A stretch of 35,797 nucleotides of DNA from Bacteroidota bacterium (GTDB taxonomy: Bacteria > Bacteroidota > Bacteroidia > Chitinophagales > Saprospiraceae): the NCBI GenBank assembly GCA_029561355.1, contig JAKQJD010000370.1, positions 1 through 35,797 of the forward strand. Direction: 5' to 3'. Positions 24,135 to 35,254 of this stretch are shown here, in pieces. Both the position numbers and the translations under genes were made by a program. The notes beneath the pieces are model-generated. The model was not told the DNA's origin, ran no database searches, and was given only the letters and a program-made list of their open reading frames with translations. The stretch's first letter is position 1, and each line of letters starts with the position of its first letter.

Positions 24135-25635
24135 ACTCAGTAACAGCCAGCCTTTTCAGCAGCATTCCTTTTTCATTTTGAAGGGAAATAATGTAAATAC
24201 CTGCTTCCAGCGAAGCGGTTTCGATATCCAGCCGGTTGTCGCCGGGGTAAATACGAACTTCCTGCTGTCTGCAAATCCGGCCTGCGGCATCTGTAACGAC
24301 CAGTTTGGCATCCATGGATTCATCCGAACTGACGCTCAGCATAGCAGGCTGGCCGCCGGCTACCGGGTTGGGCGACAGGTCGGCGGTTACAGATCGTTCC
24401 AGTTCGTTGGTCGCGGAGATGTTGCGCGTTTTCAGAAGGCCTACCTGGGCATTATCGTTCGGGTTGCAAACATCCCATTCGTTGTAGGCACGTACGCGCC
24501 AGTAGAGGGTGCGGTTGTTAGGCATGGGCTGATCCACCGTGATGCTCGTTTCGTTGTACAATGTTTTGTAAAACAAGCGGTTGGTAAGGCCCATATTCGG
24601 ATACAGGAATACTTCCACGACGTAGATGGTAGCGTTGGGAAGTGCATTCCAGATAAGTTCGAAGTTGTTGTATTGCACAATATGCGAGTCGATCGGGCTG
24701 ACCAGTTGCACAGCCATTTCATCGTCGATCATGAGGCCTGGCTCAGAAACCTGCAGGTAGCCGGAATGCTCCGTTTCCAGGTTGCTGCGCATGGCGTTGA
24801 TCTGTTCCGGTGTAAAGCGGGAAGTGCAGGCATCCGAAGCGTAACCCATGATCAGGGTGGCATCCGAGCGGAAAGCGACGTTGTTCGGGTCGTGTTGTAT
24901 CTGCTCGCTTTCGTGGTTATCGTCGCACTGCCAGCGGTCGTGCAGGTAATCCGGCGGCGTGTCACAGAAAAAGTCGCCGGCATCTTCACAATTCGTGCCG
25001 TCGATACGCTCCACCTGCCGGTTGTTGCCCACGGTATTTGGCGCCGGCTGCGAAAAGTCCCAATCGGTACCTTCCCAACCCGAAAACGGGTGCGGCAGCG
25101 AGAAGTGGTGGCCGGCTTCATGCGACCAGGTAGAGTTGCTGGCGCCCGAACAGCCGCTGCCCAGCACGATGGCATCCTGCCAGGCATAACCGCAGTTGCC
25201 CGCCGGATCACCTACTACGTAGGCATTGAGCCGGTCGGGAATATTGTTTTGATTGATCATTTGCGCACCGGCAGGATACTGGTGTTCATACCAGTCGGAG
25301 TTGTTGACGAATCGAAACGGATCGCCGGGCATCAGGTAAAACTGGATTTTGGCTTCTGTGTAGCGCTCGTTCATGCCGCAAATTGCCTGGACCGCCTTGT
25401 CCATTGGGAACAGGTTCGTGCCCTGATCTGTACCGATAATGTGAACGGTCACCGGAACATACAAAATTTCATCCGAACGCGTCTGCGACAGTTCATTCCG
25501 ATGGTCTTTATACCATTCCATCCAGGGAGTTACTCCGGCATTTCCACACCAGTTGCCGGTTAATTGCTGCGCATAAGCGGAGGAAAGAAAAAAGAGCAGC
25601 GAGAGAGAAAGGATGATTTGCTTGCAGGACATCAC
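24133..25635 (-). CDS. Secreted M43 (pappalysin/cytophagalysin-like) zinc metalloprotease with T9SS sorting domain
   Basis: 500 aa. Residues 1-22 form a signal peptide (ending SSAYAQ). The zinc site is WSHEAGHHFSLPH: His172, Glu173, His176 and His182, the metzincin spacing HExxHxxxxxH, with Ser in place of the usual Gly. The Met-turn (LIMGYASDACTSRFTPEQ, Met263) and the CDTPPDY segment before it are typical of M43. Residues ~300-400 resemble a fibronectin type III domain (ATIYVVEVFLYPN ... TLYWRVRAYNEWD). The C-terminal ~80 residues are a T9SS type A sorting domain (LSPNPVAGGQ ending KRLAVTE). The protein should cleave extracellular proteins outside the cell. Two ATG codons overlap at the start (MM); the first is used. 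Confidence 0.93.
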   Translation of the reverse strand: MMSCKQIILSLSLLFFLSSAYAQQLTGNWCGNAGVTPWMEWYKDHRNELSQTRSDEILYVPVTVHIIGTDQGTNLFPMDKAVQAICGMNERYTEAKIQFYLMPGDPFRFVNNSDWYEHQYPAGAQMINQNNIPDRLNAYVVGDPAGNCGYAWQDAIVLGSGCSGASNSTWSHEAGHHFSLPHPFSGWEGTDWDFSQPAPNTVGNNRQVERIDGTNCEDAGDFFCDTPPDYLHDRWQCDDNHESEQIQHDPNNVAFRSDATLIMGYASDACTSRFTPEQINAMRSNLETEHSGYLQVSEPGLMIDDEMAVQLVSPIDSHIVQYNNFELIWNALPNATIYVVEVFLYPNMGLTNRLFYKTLYNETSITVDQPMPNNRTLYWRVRAYNEWDVCNPNDNAQVGLLKTRNISATNELERSVTADLSPNPVAGGQPAMLSVSSDESMDAKLVVTDAAGRICRQQEVRIYPGDNRLDIETASLEAGIYIISLQNEKGMLLKRLAVTE

Positions 25636-25881
25636 AGAAGAATTATGGTTGTGTCTGGTTTTTTGTGTTGAGTGTTTCGTAATGCATTGACAACCAATCG
25701 CATCCTAAACACTAAAACCTAAAAACCAAATACGCTCTGAATTATAGTTGGTCGGACAAAAGTCGTGTTTATTATTCGGCAATTAAAAGTTTCCGTTCCA
25801 CCTTTTACGGCCAACCAGCGACAAATGTGGCAGAAGGGGAGTATTCGAGGATTTGAAAATAGCATCTGTTGTCATGTCACC

Positions 25882-25919
25882 TCCTCGAATCCTCAACTCC
25901 TCGAATCCTCAACTCCTCC
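25882..25919. repeat. Tandem 16-bp repeat in the paaA/protease gap
   Basis: Two perfect 16-bp units (25882-25897 and 25898-25913, TCCTCGAATCCTCAAC) and a third partial copy lie 14 bp from the paaA stop. The sequence ATTCGAGGA near 25845 can pair with them (TCCTCGAAT), so a weak hairpin is possible. The rest of the 297-bp gap (25636-25932) shows no gene; it should hold the protease promoter, but no box is convincing. Confidence 0.8.
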
Positions 25920-25932
25920 ATAATATACGAAA

Positions 25933-26883
25933 TCACGCCGCTTTGGTTTGGTTTTCCCGGCTGCGTTTTTTGTCCGCATAAACGGAAGCCGCTTCCCGTA
26001 CCCATTCCCCTTCTTCATGCGCTTCCACGCGGGTACGCAGTCGCTGCCGGTTGCAGGGGCCGTTGCCGTTCACCACGTTCCAGAATTCGTCCCAGTCAAT
26101 GGGCCCGAAATCATAATGGCCGCGTTCCTCGTTCCAGCGCAATTCGGGATCTGGAACGACCAGTCCCAGCACCTTTATCTGCTCTGCAATCATATCGACA
26201 AAGCGCTGACGCAATTCATCGTTGCTGAAGCGTTTAATCTTCCATTTCATGCTTTGCGCACTGTTCGTCGAAGCATCGTCGGAAGGTCCGAACATCATGA
26301 CGGCGGGCCAGTACCAGCGGTTGATGGCGTCCTGGGCCATAGCGCGCTGTTCGGGCGATCCGTTGGCCAGTGCCAGCAGAATATCGAATCCCTGACGCTG
26401 GTGAAAACTCTCTTCTTTGCAAATACGCACCATAGCGCGGGCATACGGGCCGTAAGAGCAGCGGCAGAGCGGGATCTGATTCAAAATCGCTGCGCCGTCG
26501 ACGAGCCAGCCGATGGCGCCCATATCGGCCCAGGAAATGGTCGGGTAATTAAAAATGGAAGAGTATTTCGCCTTTCCCGAATGCAGGTCGTCGATCATCT
26601 GAGCGCGGCCCGTGCCCAGCGTTTCCGCCGCAGCATACAGGTAAAGGCCGTGGCCGCCTTCGTCCTGCACCTTGGCCAGTAACACCAGCTTGGCCCTTAA
26701 ACTCGGAGCACGGGTGATCCAGTTGCCTTCTGGCAGCATGCCCACAATTTCGCTGTGCGCGTGTTGCGAGATCTGGCGGATGAGGTGTTTGCGGTAATTT
26801 TCAGGCATCCAGTCCTTGGGTTCTATCATTTCATTTTTAGCCAGTTTGCTTTCAAATAGATTTTCGGCTTGGTTTGCGTCCAT
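25933..26883 (-). CDS. paaA: 1,2-phenylacetyl-CoA epoxidase, catalytic subunit A
   Basis: 316 aa, the usual length for PaaA, the diiron oxygenase subunit that epoxidises the ring of phenylacetyl-CoA using O2. Diiron ligands can be placed: Glu45 (HSEIVG), Glu75 with His78 (DEGGHG) and Glu158 with His161 (EESFH). The rest ([40 protein letters not shown]) is strongly conserved. The active enzyme also needs PaaC, PaaB and reductase PaaE. paaB, paaC and paaD are not downstream: a protease gene follows instead. paaE lies divergently 402 bp upstream. A perfect promoter precedes the start, so the gene looks functional. Confidence 0.96.
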   Translation of the reverse strand: MDANQAENLFESKLAKNEMIEPKDWMPENYRKHLIRQISQHAHSEIVGMLPEGNWITRAPSLRAKLVLLAKVQDEGGHGLYLYAAAETLGTGRAQMIDDLHSGKAKYSSIFNYPTISWADMGAIGWLVDGAAILNQIPLCRCSYGPYARAMVRICKEESFHQRQGFDILLALANGSPEQRAMAQDAINRWYWPAVMMFGPSDDASTNSAQSMKWKIKRFSNDELRQRFVDMIAEQIKVLGLVVPDPELRWNEERGHYDFGPIDWDEFWNVVNGNGPCNRQRLRTRVEAHEEGEWVREAASVYADKKRSRENQTKAA

Positions 26884-26905
26884 GGTTTTGATTTGAGGTA
26901 TCTTG

Positions 26906-26936
26906 CAAAGATAGTGTTTATAGGATTTTAATCAAA
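26906..26936 (-). promoter_or_regulatory. Promoter TTTG-N19-TATCTTTG for paaA
   Basis: On the minus strand TTTG (26936-26933) and TATCTTTG (26913-26906) match both consensus boxes exactly with the ideal 19-bp spacing. It lies 22 bp ahead of the ATG at 26883. This is the best promoter in the window. Confidence 0.8.
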
Positions 26937-26998
26937 ATTATCACGCAGCGACTCCCCTGCTACTTTTTCTTGATAAAAAGTAGGCAAAAATCAAGACT

Positions 26999-27207
26999 TC
27001 ATAAGATTTTGAAAAAATCCATGACGCCTTCAAAGCCGGCGCTATGATCATGGCTTCCCCGGTTAAATTCGGTTGAAGCCAGCATAGCGCCCCCGCACAG
27101 GCCTTCCAAAAAAGCTGGTTTACCAACTGAATGTCATTGATGTCCGTTGCTTTTTTGGAACTCCTTTTTGATGGCCTCAGGATTTTGTATCAAAATCTTA
27201 TGAGGCC
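26999..27207. repeat. Nested inverted-repeat element between paaA and paaE
   Basis: Outer 14-bp perfect inverted repeats TCATAAGATTTTGA (26999-27012) and TCAAAATCTTATGA (27190-27203) bracket the element. Inside are an imperfect long stem, GCGCTATG...TGGCTTC with GAAGCCA...CATAGCGC (27039-27090), and 12-bp perfect repeats TTCCAAAAAAGC (27104-27115) and GCTTTTTTGGAA (27149-27160). The right end overlaps another hairpin, GGCCTCA/TGAGGCC plus GATTTTG/CAAAATC (27173-27207). Just left, CTACTTTTTCTTGATAAAAAGTAG (26970-26993) is also palindromic. No coding gene is seen in the 402-bp gap. It could be a small non-autonomous mobile element or a set of terminators. Confidence 0.85.
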
Positions 27208-27257
27208 GGCACCGGGCGCCTAATAGAAAATAACTTTTTTTATAGGGCATAAAGGGC

Positions 27258-27265
27258 TATTTTTG
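27258..27265 (+). promoter_or_regulatory. -7 box (TATTTTTG) for paaE
   Basis: TATTTTTG matches TAnnTTTG exactly and lies 20 bp ahead of the ATG at 27286. The -33 region is a run of T without a clean TTTG. Confidence 0.55.
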
Positions 27266-27285
27266 CAGTCATTTTATAAAATTTC

Positions 27286-28350
27286 ATGGCACGTTTTCAC
27301 AAGTTAAAAATAAAGGACATCCGCCGCGAAACAGCTGAGGCGGTTTCAGTAGCATTTGATGTTCCACCACAACAACAACCCGAATACCAGTTCAAACAGG
27401 GGCAATACATTACTCTGAAATTAAACCTCGATGGTGAGGAAGTGCGCCGTTCTTACAGTTTGTGCTCAAGTCCCTACGGGGAAAAAGAACTGCGTGTGGC
27501 CATTAAAGAGGTGCAGGGTGGTAAGGTATCCACCTTTATCAACCGCAATTTAAAAGTGGGCGACAGCATGGAAGTGATGACGCCCATGGGCAATTTTACC
27601 ACGCCGCTTTCGGGTAGCAATACCAAGAGCTACGTGTTGTTTGCCGGTGGCAGCGGCATTACACCCATGATGAGCATTTTAAAAAGTATTTTGTACGTTG
27701 AAAAACAAAGCAGCATTACTTTGATTTATGCCAACAAAAACGAAGACAGCACCATTTTTAAAGCTGAGATCAACAACCTGGTAGCCAGCAATCCTAAATT
27801 AACAGTGGTGTATGTGTTCGATCAGCCGCTCACAAAAATATCAGACCTGCAAACCGGCATGGTTACCGTTGAGAAAGCAAAATCTTTATTAGAAAATTTC
27901 GCGGGTTTTAAGGCGGATGAATATTTTATTTGTGGTCCGGGCCCAATGATGGCCAATGTAAAAACAGCCCTGGAAGATTCGAAAGTGGATAAAGAAAAAA
28001 TCCACATCGAGTATTTTAATTCGGTGGTGGAAGAGGTGAGTAAAGTTGCTGTTGCACCAGGTGGCAATGTAAACGCAAAAGTAAAAGTGCTGCAGTACGG
28101 CATAGAGACAGAATTTGAACTGGAAACTACCGGCATCAGTGTGCTGGAAGCCGCCATTGAAGCCGGGGTTGACGCGCCTTTCAGCTGCAAGGGCGCGGTT
28201 TGCTGCACCTGCCGCGCCAAAGTTTTAGAGGGTAAAGTAAAAATGAGCGCTAACTTTGCATTAACAGATGCAGAAGTAGAAGAAGGATTTATTTTGACCT
28301 GCCAGTCGCACCCGATTACCGAAAGGGTGGTGATTGATTATGATGCGTAA
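27286..28350 (+). CDS. paaE: Phenylacetyl-CoA epoxidase reductase subunit PaaE (FAD/NAD(P)H/2Fe-2S)
   Basis: 354 aa with the full PaaE layout. The N-terminal FAD domain has RRSYSLCSSP (residues 54-63); the NAD(P)H domain has GGSGITPMM (121-129) and CGPGPMM (216-222); a C-terminal plant-type ferredoxin domain has CKGAVCCTC, with cluster Cys301, Cys306, Cys309 and Cys339. It passes electrons from NADPH to the PaaA diiron centre. The protein begins like PaaE (MARFHKLKIKDIRRET). Close relatives in Bacteroidota can serve other oxygenases, so the paa role rests also on divergent paaA. The codons are visibly more A/T-rich than those of paaA, a sign that the two genes may have different histories. 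The gene ends in an A/T-rich gap without a clear terminator. Confidence 0.9.
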   Translation: MARFHKLKIKDIRRETAEAVSVAFDVPPQQQPEYQFKQGQYITLKLNLDGEEVRRSYSLCSSPYGEKELRVAIKEVQGGKVSTFINRNLKVGDSMEVMTPMGNFTTPLSGSNTKSYVLFAGGSGITPMMSILKSILYVEKQSSITLIYANKNEDSTIFKAEINNLVASNPKLTVVYVFDQPLTKISDLQTGMVTVEKAKSLLENFAGFKADEYFICGPGPMMANVKTALEDSKVDKEKIHIEYFNSVVEEVSKVAVAPGGNVNAKVKVLQYGIETEFELETTGISVLEAAIEAGVDAPFSCKGAVCCTCRAKVLEGKVKMSANFALTDAEVEEGFILTCQSHPITERVVIDYDA

Positions 28351-28515
28351 ATTCTAATCCTGCTTTGTCTGTAAAGTATTTTTTTTACCAGAAAAATATT
28401 GACAAACAAAAAATCTTAAATTTTTTAATCGAATTTATAGTATTTGTATTCGTTGGAAATTCTAATCTGAACTTTCATTACTGGTGTGACCGCATCTATG
28501 ACTTCTGTAAAGTAT
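28349..28515. repeat. Diverged direct repeat in the paaE/katG gap
   Basis: AAATTCTAATC occurs at 28349-28359 and 28457-28467, and TCTGTAAAGTAT at 28368-28379 and 28504-28515, in the same order. This suggests an old duplication with later changes in between, or paired regulatory sites. The remaining gap up to 28647 is A/T-rich, with a palindrome ATGATTAAAATCAT near 28554-28567; no promoter box is convincing. Confidence 0.6.
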
Positions 28516-28629
28516 ACTAACATGATTTGCTGACTGTTCACGGTGTAAGCTCTCATGATTAAAATCATTAAATATAAAAAACAATTTAGTTCTAAATTTG
28601 TTTGTTATTTTTATGTTCTCAATTTTTAA

Positions 28630-30927
<2,298 letters not shown>

Positions 30928-30950
30928 TCTTTGAATTTTAATGTTTTTTT

Positions 30951-30979
30951 AAAAATGACCGGCAACGGTCATTTTTTTT
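30951..30979 (+). terminator. Rho-independent terminator of katG
   Basis: An 11-bp perfect stem, AAAAATGACCG with CGGTCATTTTT, closes a GCAA tetraloop (30962-30965) and runs into a T-rich tract. It begins 24 bp after the katG stop. The stem is palindromic with A/T ends, so it could also work in reverse. Confidence 0.9.
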
Positions 30980-31139
30980 GCCCGTGTTTTGTGCGATTGT
31001 AAAGGAAGTGTTTCGCTTTAGATGAGACTGGCATTACCGTTTTTACCTTCGCTCCTGCATGATAACGAAGGCGTAACGCCGTTAGCTTCAGGGCAGAGCG
31101 GAGGTGCCGGATCTGTTGATGAGTTTAAGGAGTTTTGGT

Positions 31140-31213
31140 GTTTGGTCCCGGATGGGACCAAACAATTATAAAAGATCATAAACAAAAAAAACGATTTGCC
31201 CCGGAGGGGCAAA
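31140..31213. repeat. Two short GGA/GGAT-loop hairpins in the katG/peroxiredoxin gap
   Basis: GTTTGGTCCC-GGAT-GGGACCAAAC (31140-31163) and TTTGCCCC-GGA-GGGGCAAA (31195-31213) are perfect stems. They resemble the GGCCC-GGA-GGGCC mini-hairpins in element E. The 419-bp gap 30928-31346 holds these, the katG terminator and an A/T-rich stretch before the next gene; I see no gene or clear promoter in it. Confidence 0.85.
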
Positions 31214-31346
31214 ACTCCCTAACAGAAAGCCGGCGCTGTGAATTGCGCGTTTAGAAAAGGTTCATATCTCTACCTGTTAAAAAAAAATTAATTTACAGAT
31301 ATTGATTAATATTGTCGTGAACAAAAAAACCTAAAAATTTCAGACC

Positions 31347-31820
31347 ATGAGCATCAAAACAGGAGACAAAGCCCCGGATTTTAAATTGTACAATACCGAG
31401 AAAAAAGAAGTGACTTTAAGCGACCACAAGGGTAAAAATGTGGTGCTGTTGTTTTTTCCACTGGCCTTTACCGGCACCTGTACCGCTGAATTGTGCAGCG
31501 TGCGTGACAACCTGGACATGTACAACGGATTAAACGCCACTGTGTATGGTATCTCCATTGATACCCCACATACTTTGGTTAAGTTTAAAGAAGAGCAAAA
31601 ATTAAATTTTGAACTGCTCAGTGATTTTAATAAAAAAGCTTCTAATGCTTATGACTGCCTGTACGCTTCTTTTGGCGCAATGGCCATGGAAGGGGTGAGC
31701 AAACGTTCGGCATTTGTGATCGATAAAAACGGCCTCGTACAATACGCCGAAGTGCTCGAAAATCCTACCGAACTACCGGATTTTGAAAAAATCAAAGCCA
31801 CATTGGAGAAATTAAATTAA
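31347..31820 (+). CDS. Peroxiredoxin (BCP/PrxQ- or AhpE-like)
   Basis: 157 aa thioredoxin-fold peroxidase that reduces H2O2 or alkyl hydroperoxides, cytosolic. The active-site strand and turn [15 protein letters not shown] places the peroxidatic Cys at residue 45 (PxxxTxxC). A second Cys at residue 50 has the five-residue spacing of atypical 2-Cys BCP/PrxQ enzymes, where it is the resolving Cys. N-terminal [11 protein letters not shown] and late [17 protein letters not shown] fit the family. AhpE-type enzymes look alike, so the subfamily is not certain. The start ATG at 31347 follows an A-rich leader. rnhB begins 18 bp after the stop, so the two are probably co-transcribed. Confidence 0.93.
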   Translation: MSIKTGDKAPDFKLYNTEKKEVTLSDHKGKNVVLLFFPLAFTGTCTAELCSVRDNLDMYNGLNATVYGISIDTPHTLVKFKEEQKLNFELLSDFNKKASNAYDCLYASFGAMAMEGVSKRSAFVIDKNGLVQYAEVLENPTELPDFEKIKATLEKLN

Positions 31821-31838
31821 ACATACCAACCAGTATTT

Positions 31839-32447
31839 TTGCTTAAACCTTATTTTCATAAAGAGGGAATTGAGGCCGGTTGCGACGAGGCCGGGCGGGG
31901 CTGCCTGGCCGGTCCCGTTTATGCAGCTGCAGTAATTCTGCCAAAAAGGTACCGCAACAAATGGCTGAACGACAGTAAAAAACTAAGCGATAAAGACCGT
32001 TACGAACTTCGCCCGGAGGTGGAGAGCAAGGCCCTGGCCTGGGCGGTAGGCGTTGTTGATCACCTTGAGATCGATGAGATCAATATCCTGAACGCCTCGT
32101 TCCTGGGCATGCACCGCGCCATCGAACAACTGAAGGTAAGACCCGACAGGTTGCTGATTGACGGCAACAGGTTCAAGCCCTACGAAACGATTCCGCACCA
32201 ATGTATCATAGGCGGTGACGCAAAATATTTAAGTATTGCTGCGGCCAGCATCCTGGCCAAAACCTACCGCGACGATTTTATGAAGGAAGCCGCAAAGACC
32301 TACCCGCATTACGGCTGGGAAACGAACATGGGTTACCCCACAGGACTGCACCGCGAAGGCATCAAAAAGCACGGCCCCTGCGCTATACACAGGATGACCT
32401 TTCAATTGCTACCCAACCAACTGGAGTTGGAATTCACCACCATTTAA
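31839..32447 (+). CDS. rnhB: Ribonuclease HII (TTG start)
   Basis: 202 aa. It cleaves the RNA strand of RNA-DNA hybrids and removes single ribonucleotides from DNA. Active-site residues: Asp16 and Glu17 in [13 protein letters not shown], Asp108 in RLLIDGNRF, and Asp145/Asp146 in KTYRDDF. The C-terminal [19 protein letters not shown] is typical. No ATG is available before the catalytic DEAGRG; TTG at 31839 gives the N-terminus [14 protein letters not shown] seen in relatives. That TTG also lies inside a TATTTTTG (31834-31841) that matches the -7 promoter consensus; with the peroxiredoxin only 18 bp upstream, I take this as chance. Confidence 0.95.
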   Translation: MLKPYFHKEGIEAGCDEAGRGCLAGPVYAAAVILPKRYRNKWLNDSKKLSDKDRYELRPEVESKALAWAVGVVDHLEIDEINILNASFLGMHRAIEQLKVRPDRLLIDGNRFKPYETIPHQCIIGGDAKYLSIAAASILAKTYRDDFMKEAAKTYPHYGWETNMGYPTGLHREGIKKHGPCAIHRMTFQLLPNQLELEFTTI

Positions 32448-32521
32448 TTCACAGACCTGGTTTTATAACTCCCTGCCGGCAACCATTTCCGCAAGCCGCT
32501 TTTTTAGTAGTTTAGGTAACA

Positions 32522-35134
32522 ATGCCCGTATTCAAAAAAATTCTTTTTGTACTTTTTATTACTTCCGCTGCCGGACTGGGTGTTTGGGCATATTTTAATT
32601 TAAAGAACAATAAAAAACCCAATATTGAGGCGCTCACGCTGCTGCCCGACAGTTGCCTGGTTTACCTGAGCACAGTAGATTTTTTTAGTCTCGATAAAAA
32701 AATGACTTCACAGAGCCTGATCGTTGACAAGCTGAAACTGTTTAATGATATTAACAGCTTTTGCAATACCCTCAGGCAGTTTGATTCGTTGTTCAGTAGC
32801 CAGCCGCTGGTAAAAGATGAGATCAGCAACAACACCATCCACCTGGCCATTTACGGCAAAAACCTTAACTGGTTGGCGGCCTTTAACGTGAAACAACTGG
32901 GGCAGCAGAAAAAAGTGAATGACGAAATATCAAAACTGTTTCACGCGAATCCTGTAGAAAAAAACGTTTATGAATTTGAGTTGAGGAAAAATGTAAAATT
33001 TTATTTTTCGGTCAATAATGGCGTGGTTGTTATTTCGAACACGCTGCAGAAAATAAATGAGGCGCTGACTGCTTCATCAAAAAAACTCTACAACAATCCT
33101 TCTTTTCTTGAATTTAAAAGCGCGCTTGAAGAAAACAGCTTGTTGTCGGTGTATGTGAACCATGAACTTTACAGGAAAAGCGAGGCCATCAAAAGATTGA
33201 ACCTGCCCGCGATCTGCATGAACGGATTTTATTCGGGTATGGTCGACATACAGCCTTCGGAGTTGAAAATTAACGGTTACCTGAAACCCGATAGTCTCAG
33301 CCTTGTTTCTATGTTCGCCGGACAGGAACCCCAGGCCCCTGATTTTATGAACGCCCTGCCATTTGCCTGTAATTATTTTCAGGCTTACGGTTTTAGCTCC
33401 CTGTCGGCCATCAAGCCACGTCTTGATCAGTGGCAGTTGCCTGAGCAAAAAGAATTCTGGCAGTTGGTTAACGACAGTGCCCTTTACAATTTAAATAAGG
33501 CCTTTTATTCAAATGTGGCCGATCACATCGTGGCATTTGAAAGCGGGGCCTCAAAGCAAAAATTTGTAATGCTCAAAGCAGTTGACAGCACACTGGCCCT
33601 TGAACACTTAAAGGCGATGAGTGATACCATGGTGACCAAAAACACAAGTTCTTTCTTCAGGCTCAAACAATTGCAGGGTGGGGCTGAACTGCGGCTTTGT
33701 AACCCGCTGTCGGACTGTGCTACAAAGTACGCGGCCTGGTATGGTTCACACCTTTATTTTTCGGGAAACGAAGATGATCTTGCCCAGCTCCTTTATAATT
33801 TAAAAAGTGGCATGATCATCACTGAGAACACAAGTTTTAACAGGTACAGGAGTCAGAATTTTACCGAAACCTTTAATTACCTGGTATACAGCATTCCCAG
33901 CCTCGATAAAACGGGCAGGGAGGCTTTTTTTAATTTCAGCAGCAGCTCAAAAAATGATCCTTTTGAGAACTTTAAACATTTTTCTTTTTCGATCACCAAC
34001 CATAAAAATAAAATGGAGTTCAGGTGGCATTTGCTGAATGAAACCGAAACGGTTAACAAGGAGCAGAACATTTTATGGGCTTTGCAATTGGATACGGCCT
34101 GCAACATGACGGCCCGCTCTTTTGTAAACCACGTGACCCGCGAAAACGAATTGCTGGTGCAGGATGAGGGCCTGAAATTATACCTGCTGAACGCGAAGGG
34201 AACTGTATTGTGGAAAAAACAGCTGAAGGAAAAAATAAGCTCGGAACTGTTTAAGGTTGATATTTTTAAGAACAACAAGTACCAATTGTTATTCAGTTCC
34301 AAAAATCAACTGCACCTTATAGACCGCAACGGCAATTACCTGCCAGGCTACCCGCTGAATTTACCGGCCGAATCCTGTTCCCCTTTGAGTGTTTTTGACT
34401 ACGACAACACACGTGATTACCGCCTGTTCATTGCCTGCAAAAATAACCAGGTATACAATTATTCGATCACAGGAAAAAAACAAGAGGGTTTTGTAACCGT
34501 GCGTACCGACAATAAAGTAAGGTTGCCGGTGCAGTACATAAAGGTTGGTAAAAGTGATTACCTGGTGGCCCTTGACGAGGAAGGAAAAATATACACATTC
34601 AGCAGGCGTGGCGAAGGCCGCATTGGTTTAAAAAACAAAACCACTTCCAACTGCACGGCGTTTTACCTCGACGCCACGGCCAACATCAATTCTACTTATC
34701 TTGTTTATTCGGATGATAAAAACAGCCTCATCAACAAGATATCATTCACCGACAAAAAGGAAATAATCAAATTAAACTACGATGTTGAGAACGCGGCTGT
34801 CAACTTTTGCGAAAGCGTTGAGCGGCAAACAGCAATGATTATTTTTACCAGGCTTAATGCGGTGATGGCTTATGATCTTAATGGTAATCTATTATTCAGT
34901 CGCCCGTTCGACAACGACCTGAGTGAAAGTGATTTTTACCGAGATGAGAGCCGAAGTGTATACCTGATCAGGAGCCACATCAGGGAAGAGTTGCTGGTAT
35001 TTGACCCGGTTCGGCAGAGGACCAGGCTATTTCAGGCAACTGCATTGCCTTTGGTGTGCGACCTATTCAACGACAATAAGAAGTACCTGGTAATCACCAA
35101 TGGCAGCAGGCTGAGCTGTGCATTGTTGAAGTAG
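32522..35134 (+). CDS. Large membrane-anchored hypothetical protein, DUF3352-like N-part and propeller-like C-part
   Basis: 870 aa. A hydrophobic segment at residues 5-24 (ILFVLFITSAAGLGVWAYF) with basic flank acts as signal anchor; the rest is probably outside the cytoplasm. Residues about 35-500 (LLPDSCLVYLSTVDFFSLDK, SLLSVYVNHELYRK, NYFQAYGFSSLSAIKP) resemble the DUF3352-type fold. Residues about 530-870 contain repeated beta-strand units with YLLNAKGTVLWKKQL, LIDRNGNYLPGYPLNL, YSITGKKQEGF and YDLNGNLLFSRPF, like a PQQ/WD-type propeller. I can give no function. The start ATG follows a poorly defined promoter; the gene stands alone, with unrelated neighbours. Confidence 0.8.
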   Translation: MPVFKKILFVLFITSAAGLGVWAYFNLKNNKKPNIEALTLLPDSCLVYLSTVDFFSLDKKMTSQSLIVDKLKLFNDINSFCNTLRQFDSLFSSQPLVKDEISNNTIHLAIYGKNLNWLAAFNVKQLGQQKKVNDEISKLFHANPVEKNVYEFELRKNVKFYFSVNNGVVVISNTLQKINEALTASSKKLYNNPSFLEFKSALEENSLLSVYVNHELYRKSEAIKRLNLPAICMNGFYSGMVDIQPSELKINGYLKPDSLSLVSMFAGQEPQAPDFMNALPFACNYFQAYGFSSLSAIKPRLDQWQLPEQKEFWQLVNDSALYNLNKAFYSNVADHIVAFESGASKQKFVMLKAVDSTLALEHLKAMSDTMVTKNTSSFFRLKQLQGGAELRLCNPLSDCATKYAAWYGSHLYFSGNEDDLAQLLYNLKSGMIITENTSFNRYRSQNFTETFNYLVYSIPSLDKTGREAFFNFSSSSKNDPFENFKHFSFSITNHKNKMEFRWHLLNETETVNKEQNILWALQLDTACNMTARSFVNHVTRENELLVQDEGLKLYLLNAKGTVLWKKQLKEKISSELFKVDIFKNNKYQLLFSSKNQLHLIDRNGNYLPGYPLNLPAESCSPLSVFDYDNTRDYRLFIACKNNQVYNYSITGKKQEGFVTVRTDNKVRLPVQYIKVGKSDYLVALDEEGKIYTFSRRGEGRIGLKNKTTSNCTAFYLDATANINSTYLVYSDDKNSLINKISFTDKKEIIKLNYDVENAAVNFCESVERQTAMIIFTRLNAVMAYDLNGNLLFSRPFDNDLSESDFYRDESRSVYLIRSHIREELLVFDPVRQRTRLFQATALPLVCDLFNDNKKYLVITNGSRLSCALLK

Positions 35135-35254
35135 GGTTAAGCGCAGGTGCCCGCGTATTGGTGAACTTTTCTGGTTTTGAGCTATTTTGAAAACTCCACT
35201 GCCTGGCTTTTATTTTGTTTTAATATCTTTACCTTTCAATCAAAATCTAATCAA

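Noticed and set aside
24055..25563. 502-codon open frame on the plus strand
   Set aside because: It is antisense to the metalloprotease gene, which has clear catalytic motifs and a sorting domain.
26941..27126. 61-codon minus-strand frame between paaA and paaE
   Set aside because: It lies within nested inverted repeats and its translation has no protein-like features.
31018..31212. 64-codon minus-strand frame after katG
   Set aside because: It runs through two perfect hairpins and has no recognisable domain.
31834..31841. TATTTTTG promoter box at the rnhB start
   Set aside because: It overlaps the only workable start codon (TTG), so a transcript from it would lack that codon; probably coincidence.
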